A DNA stretch of 64,000 nucleotides from Bathymodiolus brooksi (GCA_963680875.1 OY804579.1:36627804-36691803); one strand, 5' to 3'; positions 25,181 to 36,368 are shown, numbered from the stretch's first letter. Made by a program: numbers and translations. The notes: generated from the sequence alone by a model not told the origin.

Positions 25181-26905
25181 TTATTGGCGCTGATTCCTTA
25201 GAGCGGTCTTAAATGCTTCTAAGGAATTTGCATGCACGACACTGTTTGGCAGATGGTTCAAATGAATTACGGTGTCCACAAAGAAAGAATGTTGGTACTG
25301 CTGTTTCTTGTAATCTAGTAGTTCAAGTCCTTTTGTATTATTGCATGTACGTTTCTCTACTATATTTATGTTATACAATCTTCAAAATGTTTTGCTTTGA
25401 TGTTCCTTTTCGGTCTAGCTAATTTGACGAAATTATCTGTTGGTAGTGCCAGTACCAATCCCTCAACCACCTTGTACATTAGGATCAGACGTAAGCTAAG
25501 TCGTCTTTCCTCTAATGTCTCCAGCTCAAGGTCTTCTCTCATCCTCGTGATGGCTCCTGTTTCTCTACTTTTGTAGTCTTTTTTAGCGAATATTATAACC
25601 CTGTTCTGTATTCGTTCTAGTTTGTCTATGTCTCCCTTAAGGTATGGGTTCCAGATGGTAGCTCCATATTCCATGATTGATCTTACTAGGGTAACATATG
25701 CGGTCTGTCGGCATGTTTCAGGGACATATCTTAAATTTCTTCTCAGGAAGCCCAGTGTTGCGTTAGCTTTTTTACACACGTTGTTTATGTGGATGCTCCA
25801 TTTCAGGTCGTTTGGGATTTGGAGTCTTAAATATGGATTGTCCTGTACTTCTTGTAGTGTGTGTTTTTCTAGTTGGTAATATCTAGATGACTTGTTGTTT
25901 ATTGAGAGGACATAACATTTCTTAGTGTTGAATCTCATGCCCCATTTATTTGCCCATCATTCACGGTGTTTAAGATCTGCTTGCAGTGTGGGGTGGTCTT
26001 CTTCCTTTTTGATCGTTCTGTATAGTAGGCAGTCGTCGGCAAATAAACGGACAGACGAGTTGACATAGTCTGGAAGGTCATTTATATGGCATAAGAACAT
26101 TATCGGTCCGAGTACAGTACCTTGAGGCACTCCAGAGTCGACTGATGTTTCCTTTGAACTTTCACCCTCCACTATTGTTCTCATTTTTCTGGTTGATAGG
26201 AAGTTGGTTAGCCATGAGTGAATGTTTCTTTTGATGCCGTATTGTTCTAGTTTGTGTAGAAGCTTATCATGTGGTACTGTGTCGAATGCTTTGGAGAAAT
26301 ATAGGATGGCAATGTCTACTTGTTGTCCTTTATCGGGTTCTTGTAGGAAGTTGTTGATTGTTGTGATCAGCTGGGTTTTGCAAGAATATCCGGACCTGAA
26401 ACCATGGAGTAAATTTGTTAGGATCTTATTTTTCTCCAGGTGTTTTAGGAGATGTCTGCAGATGATGTTTTCCAGTATTTTGCAGGTGACTGATGTTAGT
26501 GATACTGGCCTGTAGTTTTCTGGAAGGTGTTTGTCTCCTTTTTTGAAGATACACGAGATGTTCGCATCTCTCCATTCTTTGGGTAGTTCTCCAGTATCGA
26601 AAGAACATTGTAGTATGGTTTTTAGTATTGGCGCTAGGTGTATTGCGCATTCTTTTAATATCTGGTTTGGTATATTGTCTGGCCCTGATGTTTTTGATGG
26701 ATTTATGTTTGTTAATTGTTTTTCTAGGCCCTTTTGATCAATGATGATTGGTCTGATGTTGTTTTTTGATTGTATCCTAGTCGATGGTAGGTCATTATTT
26801 GTTGGTTTGGTAAAGACTGATTTAAACTGGTTTAGTAATAATTCAACTTTCCCTTTGCTGTCACTTATGAGGTTTGATCCTTTCTTTAGTGGTGCTATAC
26901 CTCCG
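25181..26905 (-). pseudogene. Retrotransposon reverse transcriptase, inactivated
   Basis: Visible motifs in order are KTSGPDNIPNQILKE, LPENYRPVSLTSVTCKILE, ILYFSKAFDTVPHDK, SGVPQGTVLGPIMFL, SVRLFADDCLLY, WANKWGMRFNTKKC, FLRRNLR and HSFFVDTVIHLNHLPNSVV. The FADD catalytic box is intact. Motif A reads LYFSKAFD where active elements have LDFSKAFD, so one catalytic aspartate is replaced by tyrosine. An in-frame TGA lies just before WANKWG (near 25960) and a TAA near 26905. Non-functional as read here. Confidence 0.9.
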
Positions 26906-27308
26906 GATTATTGACGTTTTGATTTAACATATTTCCAGAACGGTTTTGTGTTGTTGTTGTTGTTGTTGTTTAGCCCGTCTATGATGTTTGTGTTTACATA
27001 GTCCCATTCCGCTTTTCGTAAGTGGCGTTTATATTCTTTTTGGAACGTTCTGTAGTTGGTCCATTTATTAGTTTTTCGTGCTTGTTTGTATAGCCGCTGT
27101 TTCTTTTTTTAACATTTTTCGCTCTTTCCTCTTAACCCATGGTATGTTGTTTCGTGATTTGATTTCTTTATTTGGAATGTTGTTATTCATGGTCCCAAAT
27201 AGGTGTTTCTTGAAAATATCCCAAAGCTGATGTACATCTTCTCCATTCTTTTGCTTCTCTTCTACTATTTCATTTAGTGTATTTAGATCTGTATGTATTG
27301 TGTTCCAG

Positions 27309-28030
27309 TTAGCTGTACTGTAGATGTAGCATTTCCTGGGTGTTGTGTTTTGGTGATGTACTTGTCTCAAAATCTGTTATTATAATTTCATGATCTGATA
27401 TTCCAGGAACATTTACAGATGATTTTACTAGTGTTGGATTTGATACAAATGCTAGGTCTAACAGATTGTTTTCCCGAGTTGGCGAGTCGTGTATTTGGGT
27501 TAGGTTGTTCGCACCCATTAGGTCAGCTAGTTCTTGTTGTATCTCTCTGTCTGGTCCACATGCTGTTTGTGTGTCCCATCTTATGTCAGGGCAATTGAAA
27601 TCCCCTATTAATACTATGTTTGTTATGTTGTGGTTTTCAATTTTTTCCAGGGACTTACTTAGTTCCTCAAGGGCTTTTGTTCTCTGTGTGGCATATAGCA
27701 TGATCCTACTAATAGGTCTTTGTTGTTTTCCATTTTTACTTTTACCCATTCTGGTCTGTGATGAAAGATGTTTGTTCCACTGAGGTGATAGATTTTTCTA
27801 CGAGTATGAATACTCCTCCTCCTAGTTTTCCTCTTTCGTTCCTGTAGACATTGTAGTTTGGTGGAAAGATTTCGCTAGATTTTATAACATCTTTGTTGGG
27901 GTTTACTCCTGGTTTGACACCTTTTAGCTACGATTCTGTTGCACATATTATATCTGGTTTAAGATAAGATAATGCAGGTCTGTTTCAAATTCTGTTCGTT
28001 TATCTTTAATACTGCGGCAATTGACTGTCA
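27309..28030 (-). pseudogene. Retrotransposon APE-type endonuclease
   Basis: The region begins near 28030 with MTVNCRSIKDKRTEFE, the usual start of the domain, but carries stops before 27749. The open part has NIVLIGDFNCPDIRWD, NNLTQIHDSPTRENNLLDL and GISDHEIII. These are the GDFN and SDH catalytic motifs and the DL motif of the exonuclease-endonuclease-phosphatase fold that nicks target DNA. The reading frame shifts between 27309 and 27370, where the following linker continues in another frame. Confidence 0.85.
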
Positions 28031-28195
28031 TGATGCGTATGTTTTTCTTCACTGGTGTGTCATATGGATTGCTGCTTAGGTATGATCTAGGAGGGTTCCT
28101 TGTGGATCTTGATCTAGTAGAGTTTCCTGTATAGCTGTTTGGACTGCTTGCTTTTAGTGGGCTAAATACAGATGGTATGGACTCTGGGTAATGAT

Positions 28196-28678
28196 TTAGT
28201 CAGAAATTGGTTCGTATATGTTTGATAATTCCAATTCGTAACTTCTGAATGTGAATGTGCTAACATTGATGCTTTCACATTTGCAGCACAGCCACTGTAC
28301 ATTATATCTTTCTAGTAGTTCATAATCCTGTGTTCAAAGCTCCATGCAGGATTTGCGATGCCATATGCTACAGTCATCGCAACAAACTCCCTGGCAGTTC
28401 CATTTAACTGGTAATTCACAAAGTCCACATGGATTGACACTGGCTTTCTTGTGTGGTCCGGGATTTAGTTCTATGTCTCCTGATAGTATTATAGTTAATA
28501 TTAATACGTTTTTGTATTTGTTGGTATGTGTTGGCAGGCATAGTGGCCGTCTACCTGTACAATGCATCTTGATGTTCATCAAGTTATGGATTAGATGTTG
28601 GTGGTCCCATAATTTTGCTGTCTCTTTGGTGTTGCTCAGGATTATGTGCATCAGCAATATAACAGTCAGTGTAAACAT
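28196..28678 (-). pseudogene. Retrotransposon N-terminus: 2A-like peptide and PHD-type zinc finger
   Basis: The frame starts MFTLTVILLMHIIL, a hydrophobic segment. Residues 61-75 read LTIILSGDIELNPGP, which fits the 2A consensus DxExNPGP; in 2A peptides the ribosome skips the bond between the last G and P. A cysteine/histidine cluster follows (C84, C87, C95, C99, C103, H107, C111 and then WLCCKC after an in-frame TGA at 28334-28336), a PHD-like C4HC3 pattern. A second in-frame TAA near 28198 ends this block. 2A-like sequences at this place are known in CR1-clade elements of marine invertebrates. Confidence 0.82.
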
Positions 28679-28710
28679 GATGATTCAGTATAGTGCGGAA
28701 AAACCCACGC

Positions 28711-28925
28711 ATTACCATATAACCGTTATGCAATATCTGTGTCAAGGTTGATCACGGGTATGTATCGTGCATCGTAGGCTCATTCCCATATAACCTTTAC
28801 GTAATATCTTTGTCAAGGTTTATCACGGATATGTACCATGTATCGTAAGCACATTCCCAAATAACCGCTACGTAATATCTGTCTCAATGTTGATCACGGA
28901 TATATACCGTGTATCGCACTCACAG
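28711..28925. repeat. 71-bp tandem repeat, right part (about 3 copies)
   Basis: This holds three diverged copies of the same unit as 24738-25112, in the same orientation, directly after the retrotransposon's 5' end. Confidence 0.9.
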
Positions 28926-28944
28926 TCATCATTTCTCTTTAAGA

Positions 28945-29490
28945 AAAGTTTGAAGCATCCGTATATCAAAGAAGAACAGACAACACAATGGCCGAAAGAA
29001 AAAGTACAAAAGGACAAACACGATCTACAAAACATACATATAAAATTAAAGATCGAGTAACACGAACAGCACTAAAAACCGGGGGTGAACTCAGGTTCTC
29101 CGGAAGGGTAAGCAGTTCCTGCTCCACTAGTTGCACCAGTCGTGTTAATCTAGTTACAAACCCGGTGACAAGTCATGAATGAGGAAAGGACCGGGAAGTG
29201 CCTACGACAAATGGAACATATCCGTGGTCATTTGTGACACAGATATTCCATTACGGTCAATCATGGCATGGTGGCGACCGTAAAACTTTCGAAGTGATGC
29301 CTTGAACTTCACTAAGAGGAACCCTTGGTTCAGTAGCTTCGTTGCTAGCAGCAACACTATCAAAGAATAATGTGCACCTGAGTTCATCCCCACCTGAGTT
29401 CATCCCCAGTTGTTAGTTGAATTTGTGTTGCTCACTCTTTAGTTTTCTGTGTAGTGTGTTGTTGACCATTATTTGTTTTTGTGGCCATTT
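28945..29490. repeat. Family C, two pieces in opposite orientation
   Basis: At 28945-29370 a plus-oriented copy ('ctcaggttctccggaagggt', 'aacccggtgacaagtcatga', 'gtaaaactttcgaagtgatg') is followed at 29385-29490 by a minus-oriented piece ('acctgagttcatccccagtt', 'ctttagttttctgtgtagtg'). The minus piece is split by SINE A and resumes at 29760. An ORF at 28988-29182 is part of the repeat. Confidence 0.7.
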
Positions 29491-29504
29491 TATTTTCTGT
29501 CATT

Positions 29505-29745
29505 CTTCAATATACGACAGAACCGCATCGGTTGTATGATTGTTAGCGTGCTCGCTTTGAGATTGTGAGGGTGGGCCAAACCGAAGACAAAATTATTGAT
29601 AGTTGTTGCTTCTTTGTTAAGCACGCAGCATTAAGGAGAAAGAGCAATGACTGGTTGCTTCGGAATCCGGATAATATGTCCCAGTGGAGCGAAATGTCTA
29701 CCCGAATGCTGTTGTTTCAGTGAGCTAACACTATAAATAACTACC
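29505..29745 (+). mobile_element. SINE A copy inserted in a family C repeat
   Basis: This holds the head 'gttgtatgattgttagcgtg' and the body 'ttaaggagaaagagcaatga' and 'gtggagcgaaatgtctaccc'. Family C sequence ends at about 29500 ('cttcaatatacg') and its continuation ('tgattacctctttggtgtca') resumes at about 29760, so the SINE landed inside family C. Confidence 0.7.
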
Positions 29746-29790
29746 TAAGTGTGTTGGTATGATTACCTCTTTGGTGTCATCAAACTTTTC

Positions 29791-31734
29791 TTGTTTTATT
29801 TTTTAACTTCAACCGAATTTGAAACATTTCCTGTACGAACACATTCTTCATTTCTTGCTAATTAAAAAGGTAGCTTACTATTTTTTATATTAGTTTAGAT
29901 GCCCTATTTTTCTGATGAGTGAGTGGGGAATTTGTGAATTATATCGTGGTGATTGCCTGATAAACAAGTATATCTAAGCTAATACACAAATTATACACTA
30001 AATTGGGTGCCATAGTTCAAAATGTCCGTGCAGATTACTTGATTTCCAGAGAAAACAAATATGTTATACTAGCTACTTACCCAGATGAGCAGTATATGTG
30101 GATTCACAAACATACAAAAACAGTGAATACACAAGAAATCTTATCATCTTCATCATTGTTACAGCTATCTATCCATAATCTGCCTTACTACCTAATCCAA
30201 ACAGCAGCGGAACTGTACAAATTCTAAAGTCAAAAACTGTATTCATTTGACGAAGATTGACAATAACATACCACAGAAAATAGTCCTTATAAACGTTTTG
30301 ACGCCATCTGAAGCAACTTATCTTACTTTAATTATTAAATATGAAAATATTAAACAATTATGTTAAAATATGTATTCAACAACGTTGTTTGAACGCTCAG
30401 ATAGCAACATTCGTCATTAAATGTTACAGAATTTTTACCTGGAAAAGTAAAAAATCGATACCAGGTATAAACTACCTCTGTAGTGTCCAGTAATTATCAC
30501 AATAATCGAATAATATTGTCCATATACTATATACCGGAAAATAATTATTAAATAAATATGAATATAATTTTAATCCTTGTTTATTATTGCACAACATCAA
30601 ATAGGTTTCCTTTATATAATGTTATTCATTTCAATATTTATTTATAAATATTTTTATGAATGAAAATATTTAGAAAAACTATTGGAATCAAATATTTGTT
30701 TTCCGTGTCGATTATTCTAAAGACATTGTTTTTATCCCAAGTCAAAATAAATCAATCAAAAATGTGATGGATAATTTTCACACATTTTAATTTTCAGGGT
30801 TTCCGATACATATTGCTCCTAATAATGAATTGTATTCCTTTGTGTGAAATAAGTATCTTTTAGAGATGGGACAGATGTTAAAGTAGACAAACTCTGTAAG
30901 TTTTAATACCACCTATCAAAACAAACCATTAATAAAACAATCAGCTTGAAGGTGGTACTACCACTTGATGTGCATGCAAAACCCATAGTTTGTCATGGAC
31001 ATGGTCAAAAGATGCTAGCAGTTTATCTGGACATATTGTTTCGATCTACCAGTAATGCAAATGGATTATTACTCTTGTATATATTTTTGGTGCGCAGATA
31101 TTGCAAATTTTCGCGAAGAGTTATAACGTAATATAAAATCATTATAAAAGTGATGAGCGTCAAATAAATAGTGAATTTTGAAACTGGAAGGGCGAATAAC
31201 CATGAGAAGAAGCGAATATGTCCACCTCTGTTCATGACGCAACATGCTGTTTGAAGACACAGAGTGGAAATATTGTTGTTGTCGATATCAACAATGTTCA
31301 TTAAAATCGTTTTAGAAAATTGTAAGCGTTAAATTATGTCCGAATTTTCCTAACGATCAATTCAGAATAATAATAATAATAAAGAATACATCACATATAT
31401 CATAAACAAAATTGATTATGAAACACAACAGAATTTCAAACAAAATGTCTTTGGGAAGAAGACATGTATGTACCCTTTGCGAGTACCTGGATTCACGCCA
31501 AGTTTTTCGGTGGGATCCATGTTGCTCATCTTTTTAGTTTTCTGAGATGTGCTTTTTCTCTTTTATTTGTTTTCGTTCTATGTATTGCGCTCAATGTTAC
31601 CTGTGTCTCTGGATCGTCCATTCCTGATACTCCTCTGGTTTGTTCTATCGTTTATTTTTGAAAGAAAACTGACTTGGAGACACCATATATAATTCAGTTT
31701 TTCAAATGCTATTTCTATATATGCGTTTATGCAA
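29791..31734. other. AT-rich stretch, one unassigned ORF
   Basis: A plus-strand frame at 30003-30227 (VQNVRADYLISRENKYVILA, then YPDEQYMWIHKHTKT) has a protein-like composition but no recognised motif or clear splice sites. The minus-strand ORFs at 31023-31301 overlap in two frames. No gene can be called. Confidence 0.4.
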
Positions 31735-32005
31735 TGTGACTGACTTTTCCATTGGCAGCATAAATTGTGTGTAAACGTAAATATAAATTACCGTCGTCCA
31801 ATCAAAGTATGCTACGTATTTGTACTCTTAGACATATCAGAATCGAAATAAATCATGGAAGCCGTTTTGAGTTTTAACATGGATTGACGGATATTATAAA
31901 ATTTTATCACTCGTCTCTGGCTCGGGATAAAATACTAATATCCGCCATTCCATGTTAAAACTCCCAACACATTCTGGCTTCCATGATTTATTTCTTAAAT
32001 AACTT
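31735..32005. mobile_element. MITE F, hairpin element (copy 1)
   Basis: After 'gactgacttttccattggca' and 'cgaaataaatcatggaagcc', a long imperfect hairpin follows: 'gttttaacatggattgacgg' pairs with 'ccgccattccatgttaaaac', and the ends 'aaataaatcatggaagcc' and 'ggcttccatgatttatttc' also pair. Copy 2 is at 40884-41075 and one arm is at 33460-33540. No ORF. Confidence 0.75.
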
Positions 32006-32336
32006 GGAAATTAATGAATTTTGAGAAGCTCTAAGCAAGCAAATAACTATGTGAAATTACTCATATCTATATATTGTATGGGTAAAAATATGCAATATAA
32101 CCGGTTAAAGAACATTTTACGGATTCTGATTGTTCCTTTGGTATCTTCAAGCTTATCTTCCTGTAACAGTATTTTGGTTAAGGCATTATATTGCTATTGG
32201 TGTATTCTAACCGGACTGTGATCATAATCCAGTAAGAAAGATTTGTCCCGTAATAGTATATTGATTCAGATTTTATATTGCTGTTGGGAAGAATGCGACT
32301 AGGAACACTCTCCGTCGTAGTATCTTGTGCTTTTAC

Positions 32337-32438
32337 CCACTGAACATCCTTTGATTTCCGAGGATATAACAAACTACTAGTCCCATCACCAGTACAGTAG
32401 GAAAGGGTGCAAATACAGATGGAGTCAGACAACAAATC
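32337..32438 (-). pseudogene. Weak exon-like fragment, possible iGluR ATD-S1 linker
   Basis: The minus strand reads LLSDSICICTLSYCTGDGTS then SLLYPRKSKDVQW from an AG acceptor (attttag at 32441-32439) to a possible GTAAAA donor. The pattern 'TGDG...Y....I.W' is like the linker before S1. If the donor is not used, the frame continues through SVPSRILPNSN to a stop at 32178. A cryptic or chance ORF is quite possible. Confidence 0.25.
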
Positions 32439-33104
32439 TAAAATATTCGAATGAGGCGGACTTATTATAATTTATTTTAGTTTTAATACAATGTTGCTTT
32501 CTTGGTCACACATTATTGAATATGTGTGCAAAACCATTGAAAACACTTTAACATTAAGACCAATAACCATTGTATTCTAGATTGTTATGGTTTCTAAATT
32601 TACGTCATAAGAACAACATCCAAAGCGTGGGTAATTAGAACATATGTATGTATTTAGTTGTACTATAATTAGGTAATGTTGTCGTTATGATCAATAAGGC
32701 GGTTCAAACAAACATTACAAGGAGTTATAAATGTTTGTCTTCGTGAATCATAAACAGTCTATAAAATATTATAATGCTTCGATATTTCGTTATTAAAATC
32801 CATTACTTTGAGTAACAATAGTTGATCGTTTAGCACCACTTAGGGCAATGTAAATATTGTTTTATATATCACGTTATTCTGTTAAGGAAATACTGTTTAC
32901 TTGGTATTGTTCTTTTTTTTCTTTCTTTGTGTCTGTTATTAGAAAACATATGATAATTAGTCAAAATACAATGTCTTTCAATTTGAAAACAATAGGAACA
33001 TTTCCGTTAAGACATTTTAATTGAAAATTATTTCTCATGTTTATTGACCGTGATAATTGAATTTTTCATATTAAAATAGTTTTTTGAATGCAGACACCCC
33101 CAAC

Positions 33105-33410
33105 TTAGAAACCCTTGACTACGACAATATGTCTTATTTTCTCCAGCTTCCGAAGTACATTCCAACTGGGAGCGGATAAAATTACGGGATGTAAAGTGAT
33201 GACTTGCGCATAGAAGCGACTCCTCCCCCCACATCTATCTTTCCACATTCTAATAAAAAGTAGGGAAACATTTGTATTTTGATGATGAATTTTTGCTAAT
33301 AAGCTCCTTTTCGTTATGAATATAGCGGTGTAATAATGCTCAGTATGTTCCAATAGATTTTCTAAAGATGGGACGATCCGGGTACAATAAACAAAATAGC
33401 GCATGTACAT
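33105..33410 (-). other. Unassigned minus-strand ORF between the two exon-like fragments
   Basis: A 101-codon frame contains PSLENLLEHTEHYYTAIFIT KRSLLAKI, which loosely parallels gene 2 exon c (PSLYTRLV...IAIGTYSEI). A possible acceptor (catctttag) lies near 33361, but no convincing donor was seen. Order relative to the 34.3-kb fragment would be wrong for a single ATD. I cannot assign it. Confidence 0.2.
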
Positions 33411-33459
33411 GTCCGGTCATACATTTGGTATTTGTAATAATATATTGATTAAGATATAG

Positions 33460-33650
33460 ATCACGGAAGCCAGAATGTGTTGGGGGTGTTAACATGGGTT
33501 GGCGAAGAGTAGTATTTTATCCCGAGCCAGAGGCTTGCCCATGGTCGGTGGTTCTCTCCGGGTACTCCGGCTTCTTCCACCACTAAAACTGGTCGCCATG
33601 ATATAGCTGAAATATTGCTGAAAGTGGCGTTAAGCACAAAATAAAAAAGA
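33460..33650 (+). repeat. Composite: MITE F fragment followed by SINE B tail
   Basis: 'ggaagccagaatgtgttggg' and 'gttaacatgggttggcgaag' match one arm of MITE F. From about 33535 the sequence is SINE B tail ('tctccgggtactccggcttc', 'gatatagctgaaatattgct', 'gtggcgttaagcacaaaata'). Confidence 0.6.
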
Positions 33651-33819
33651 TAAAAAAATCTTTATTTTAATAGTATTTGCTCTCCGTATTAGTGACATTT
33701 CTTTTTGGTGGCCATGTTGTTAAATACTTAAATAATGAAGTTTAAAAAGAAACTGAAAACAGATTACTTTAACAGCTTATAATTATTATATTCTTGTTAA
33801 ATATACATTAACCTAATTA

Positions 33820-34000
33820 GTGAGTGATTGATTGTTGTTTAACGCCAACTCAGCAATTTTTCAGCTATATCCTCTGAGCTGATATTTAGTATCTGGAATA
33901 GCCTTCATCAGGTACACTCAAAGTCATAAGATTAGAAAACCAACCAATCTAAAAGTCTTTTGGAGAAAGACACCAAAGTGTCCAAGTCAGTATATACAAT
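33820..34000 (-). repeat. SINE A tail joined to a family D fragment
   Basis: 'gtgagtgattgattgttgtt' and 'taacgccaactcagcaattt' are a minus-strand SINE A tail. From about 33885, 'tctggaatagccttcatcag' and 'caatctaaaagtcttttgga' belong to family D. Confidence 0.55.
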
Positions 34001-34106
34001 TGTGTTCTTCTTTATTTTGTTTTTACATATATTGTGAGTTTGTTAAAATCTTCTCATATTTGTCTAAGTCATATCTCATGTGACTTTGTCATCTTTAAGA
34101 ACTTAT

Positions 34107-34303
34107 TCCTATGAACCCAGATATCTGCATTTGTATAGAATATCTTTTTTTCCCCAGTGAAATCTGACAAGAAACTGCTGATATATCCGTCATATCGTCA
34201 TTAAATCTTGATGCATTATTCCAAATACGGACAGAATGAACTAGTAGAAATAAACTCAGCATGATGGTTCTGAGGACATGTCTCCATTCACTAAAAATAG
34301 GTG
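34107..34303 (-). pseudogene. Exon-like fragment resembling the end of an iGluR ATD C-lobe
   Basis: After a good acceptor (ttacattttag) at 34304, the minus strand reads PIFSEWRHVLRTIMLSLFLL, VHSVRIWNNAS, SAVSCQISLGKKRYS and ISGFIGISS. In iGluR ATDs the C-lobe ends with 'YDAV..lA.A......', a conserved Cys, and 'f.G.tG.i.F', and this fragment has that order. A clean donor is missing; only weak GT sites occur before the TAA at 34095. No N-lobe exon lies between gene 1's stop and here, and no channel exon was found downstream. It may be a remnant, or an exon of a gene whose other exons I cannot see. The 3' boundary is approximate. Confidence 0.4.
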
Positions 34304-34559
34304 CTAAAATGTAAAAACCGGTATCACATAACATCTAGGAAATATGACTTAATTATAGCGTACACGTATATTGTAAATAAGACATTAACATTTATTCGTC
34401 TTCCATTTTCCCAGTTATATGTAAGGGCTGGCACCTTACTACCATGTGAAACACACTTTCATTATACTAAGAAGGGAGGTTTGGGGACATACAACTTGTT
34501 TGACCCCGCCAACTTATTATTGAAGTGACTGTACTAAGCCTGGAACAGTGAGATATCAT

Positions 34560-34690
34560 TTATGTGTGCTAGTTAGATCGTTGTTTGTCCTTTTGTACTT
34601 TTTCTTTAGGCCATTGTGTTGTCTGTTCTTCTTCGATATACGGATTCTGATTGCCCCTTTGGTAACTTCAAACTCTTCTTAGCCCAAGAG
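34560..34690 (-). repeat. Family C fragment (minus)
   Basis: 'ttaggccattgtgttgtctg', 'cttcttcgatatacggattc' and 'cccctttggtaacttcaaac' match the 3' end of family C. Related short ends also occur at 32110-32150 and 53010-53055. Confidence 0.65.
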
Positions 34691-34799
34691 TATCGATTGT
34701 GTATCTGTTTCTACGATTTGTCGAAATATTCTGAGTGTGGTACTCTTTTCATTTTATTTCATCATTCATGGAACTAGAAATGTTAATCCTTCAGCAGTA

Positions 34800-34915
34800 T
34801 CTAATGTCACCGGCAGGTCGGTGGTTTTCTCCGGGTACTTCAATTAAATTTGACCTCCACGATATATCTGGAATAGTGTTGAAAGTGGCGTTGAACACCA
34901 TAACACTAACCATAA
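34800..34915 (+). repeat. SINE B tail fragment
   Basis: 'cggcaggtcggtggttttct', 'ccgggtacttcaattaaatt' and 'gtggcgttgaacaccataac' are in SINE B order. Confidence 0.6.
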
Positions 34916-35064
34916 GCCCCCCTCTAATCACACCCATGGATGCTTTGGTAGTCTGTTCTGTCCTAACTTTTATGGTTTTGTTTTACCATTGTATTTGTCC
35001 GGTTGATGTTTTGTACCCGGGTCGTCCCTGTAACCGAATCTTCAGAATTGGGTCCTCTGCACGA

Positions 35065-35490
35065 GTAAGATTTAGCTATGTCGAAATGACGATATATTGT
35101 CACATTATTATCTACATTTGTGCGGTGTGGTTATATCACAATAACTACACATAGTTACGTATTGCCGTATAGTTATTTTGACATAGCGACATTTAGTTAT
35201 CTATTGTCGTATAGCTATGTCGACATGGCAACATATTGTCGCATGTTATCTACATTTCTGCTATGTAGCCATGTCGAAATAGCGACGACATATAGGCACC
35301 TATTGTCTACATTTGCAAGGTTAGTTATGTTACAAAAACAATACATGGTATCTCATTGCTGTATAGTTATGCTGACAAAACGATATTTGGTCATGTAACA
35401 ATGTCGACATGACGACACATTGTCACATATTATTTCCGTTTTTTCGTTGTAGTTATGTCGCAATGACGGCGGCATATGTACATGTATTGT
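35065..35490. repeat. Degenerate tandem repeat around 'tatgtcgaaatgacgatata'
   Basis: The region is many imperfect copies of a roughly 40-60 base module containing 'ttatgtcgacat', 'gacgacatattgtcacat' and 'atctacatttg'. Copies are too diverged to give a firm period. Confidence 0.65.
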
Positions 35491-36368
35491 CGGCATTACT
35501 ATTTCAGTTTTTCCCTATATTATGACATATTATAACATGAAACTCTTTCGAAAGTTTTAATTTATCATGTTACCGGATATAATACCAGAGAAACATAATT
35601 AATTATTTCCGTTCATTGACACCAGTCTTGGCAATCCTGTTACACAACCTACCTACGAATATAACCCATAATATAAACTACACAACCAATTAAAATTGAT
35701 TAACGGATATGCTTTTCAATATTACGACATCAAGTTTTTTAAGGGTGTAGGATGACATTTTACGACAATCCGCCATTTATGAAAGGATGATCGTTAACTA
35801 TTGTAACCATATATGTACATTTGTATATAGATCAATTTGGTATTGTTCTGAAGATTATTCAAGAAATATGGCATGTGCAATATATCAATTAGATATCTAC
35901 GGTTTTATTTTAGTATAAATAAACCGTAATTTAGAAATAAAAGACAACAAGAAGAATATTTTATGCGCTTTTATAGAATTTTTAGAGTGATAAACTTCCC
36001 AAGTAATGTGCAACTGATTGTGATAAATATAATATGGCTGTACTGAATGTTGCTGTGAGGAACTAGTTACATTCTAGGTGATACAAGTTTCTGAACTCTT
36101 TGTAAACACTATTCAAAAACCAATATATTTCCTTTTCTGGAAACAGTGCTATATTACGCCGGTATATCCTTGGAGTTTCTAAGTTATCTTATTCAACATA
36201 CAATATACTCGAAACAGAGATATTGTAACACCAAAAAGGGTATTCCAATAAAATGAAAAACCAAAAAAATCGTAGAAGCGGAAGAAAATTCGACACCTCT
36301 GGCAAATATATAAATCACCGCTCACCTTGGTATGATCAAAAATATAAAATCAGACACAATATTATACA
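35491..36368. other. AT-rich stretch, nothing recognised
   Basis: No coding or repeat signal before the foldback cluster. The ORF at 36253-36492 runs into foldback 1 and is not a gene. Confidence 0.5.

Larger units (their letters stand above)
25113..28710 (-). mobile_element. Dead CR1/jockey-like non-LTR retrotransposon inserted in a 71-bp array
   Basis: The element is 3.6 kb on the minus strand. It encodes, in order, an N-terminal segment with a 2A-like peptide, a PHD-type zinc finger, an APE-type endonuclease and a reverse transcriptase, ending in the 'HSFF...LP..V....SLE.FK' tail typical of CR1-related elements. At least four in-frame stops and a frameshift break it. Copies of a 71-bp tandem repeat abut both ends, so it inserted into that array and the target-site duplication cannot be separated from array units. 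The 3' end has no long A tail, as in CR1-clade elements. Boundaries are judged from where array units stop, accurate to about 10 bases. Confidence 0.88.

Noticed and set aside
25213..28751. Plus-strand ORFs across the retrotransposon
   Set aside because: They are antisense shadows of the minus-strand endonuclease and reverse transcriptase.
34735..35154. Plus-strand 139-codon ORF
   Set aside because: It starts in a SINE B tail and ends in degenerate tandem repeats, with no recognised domain.
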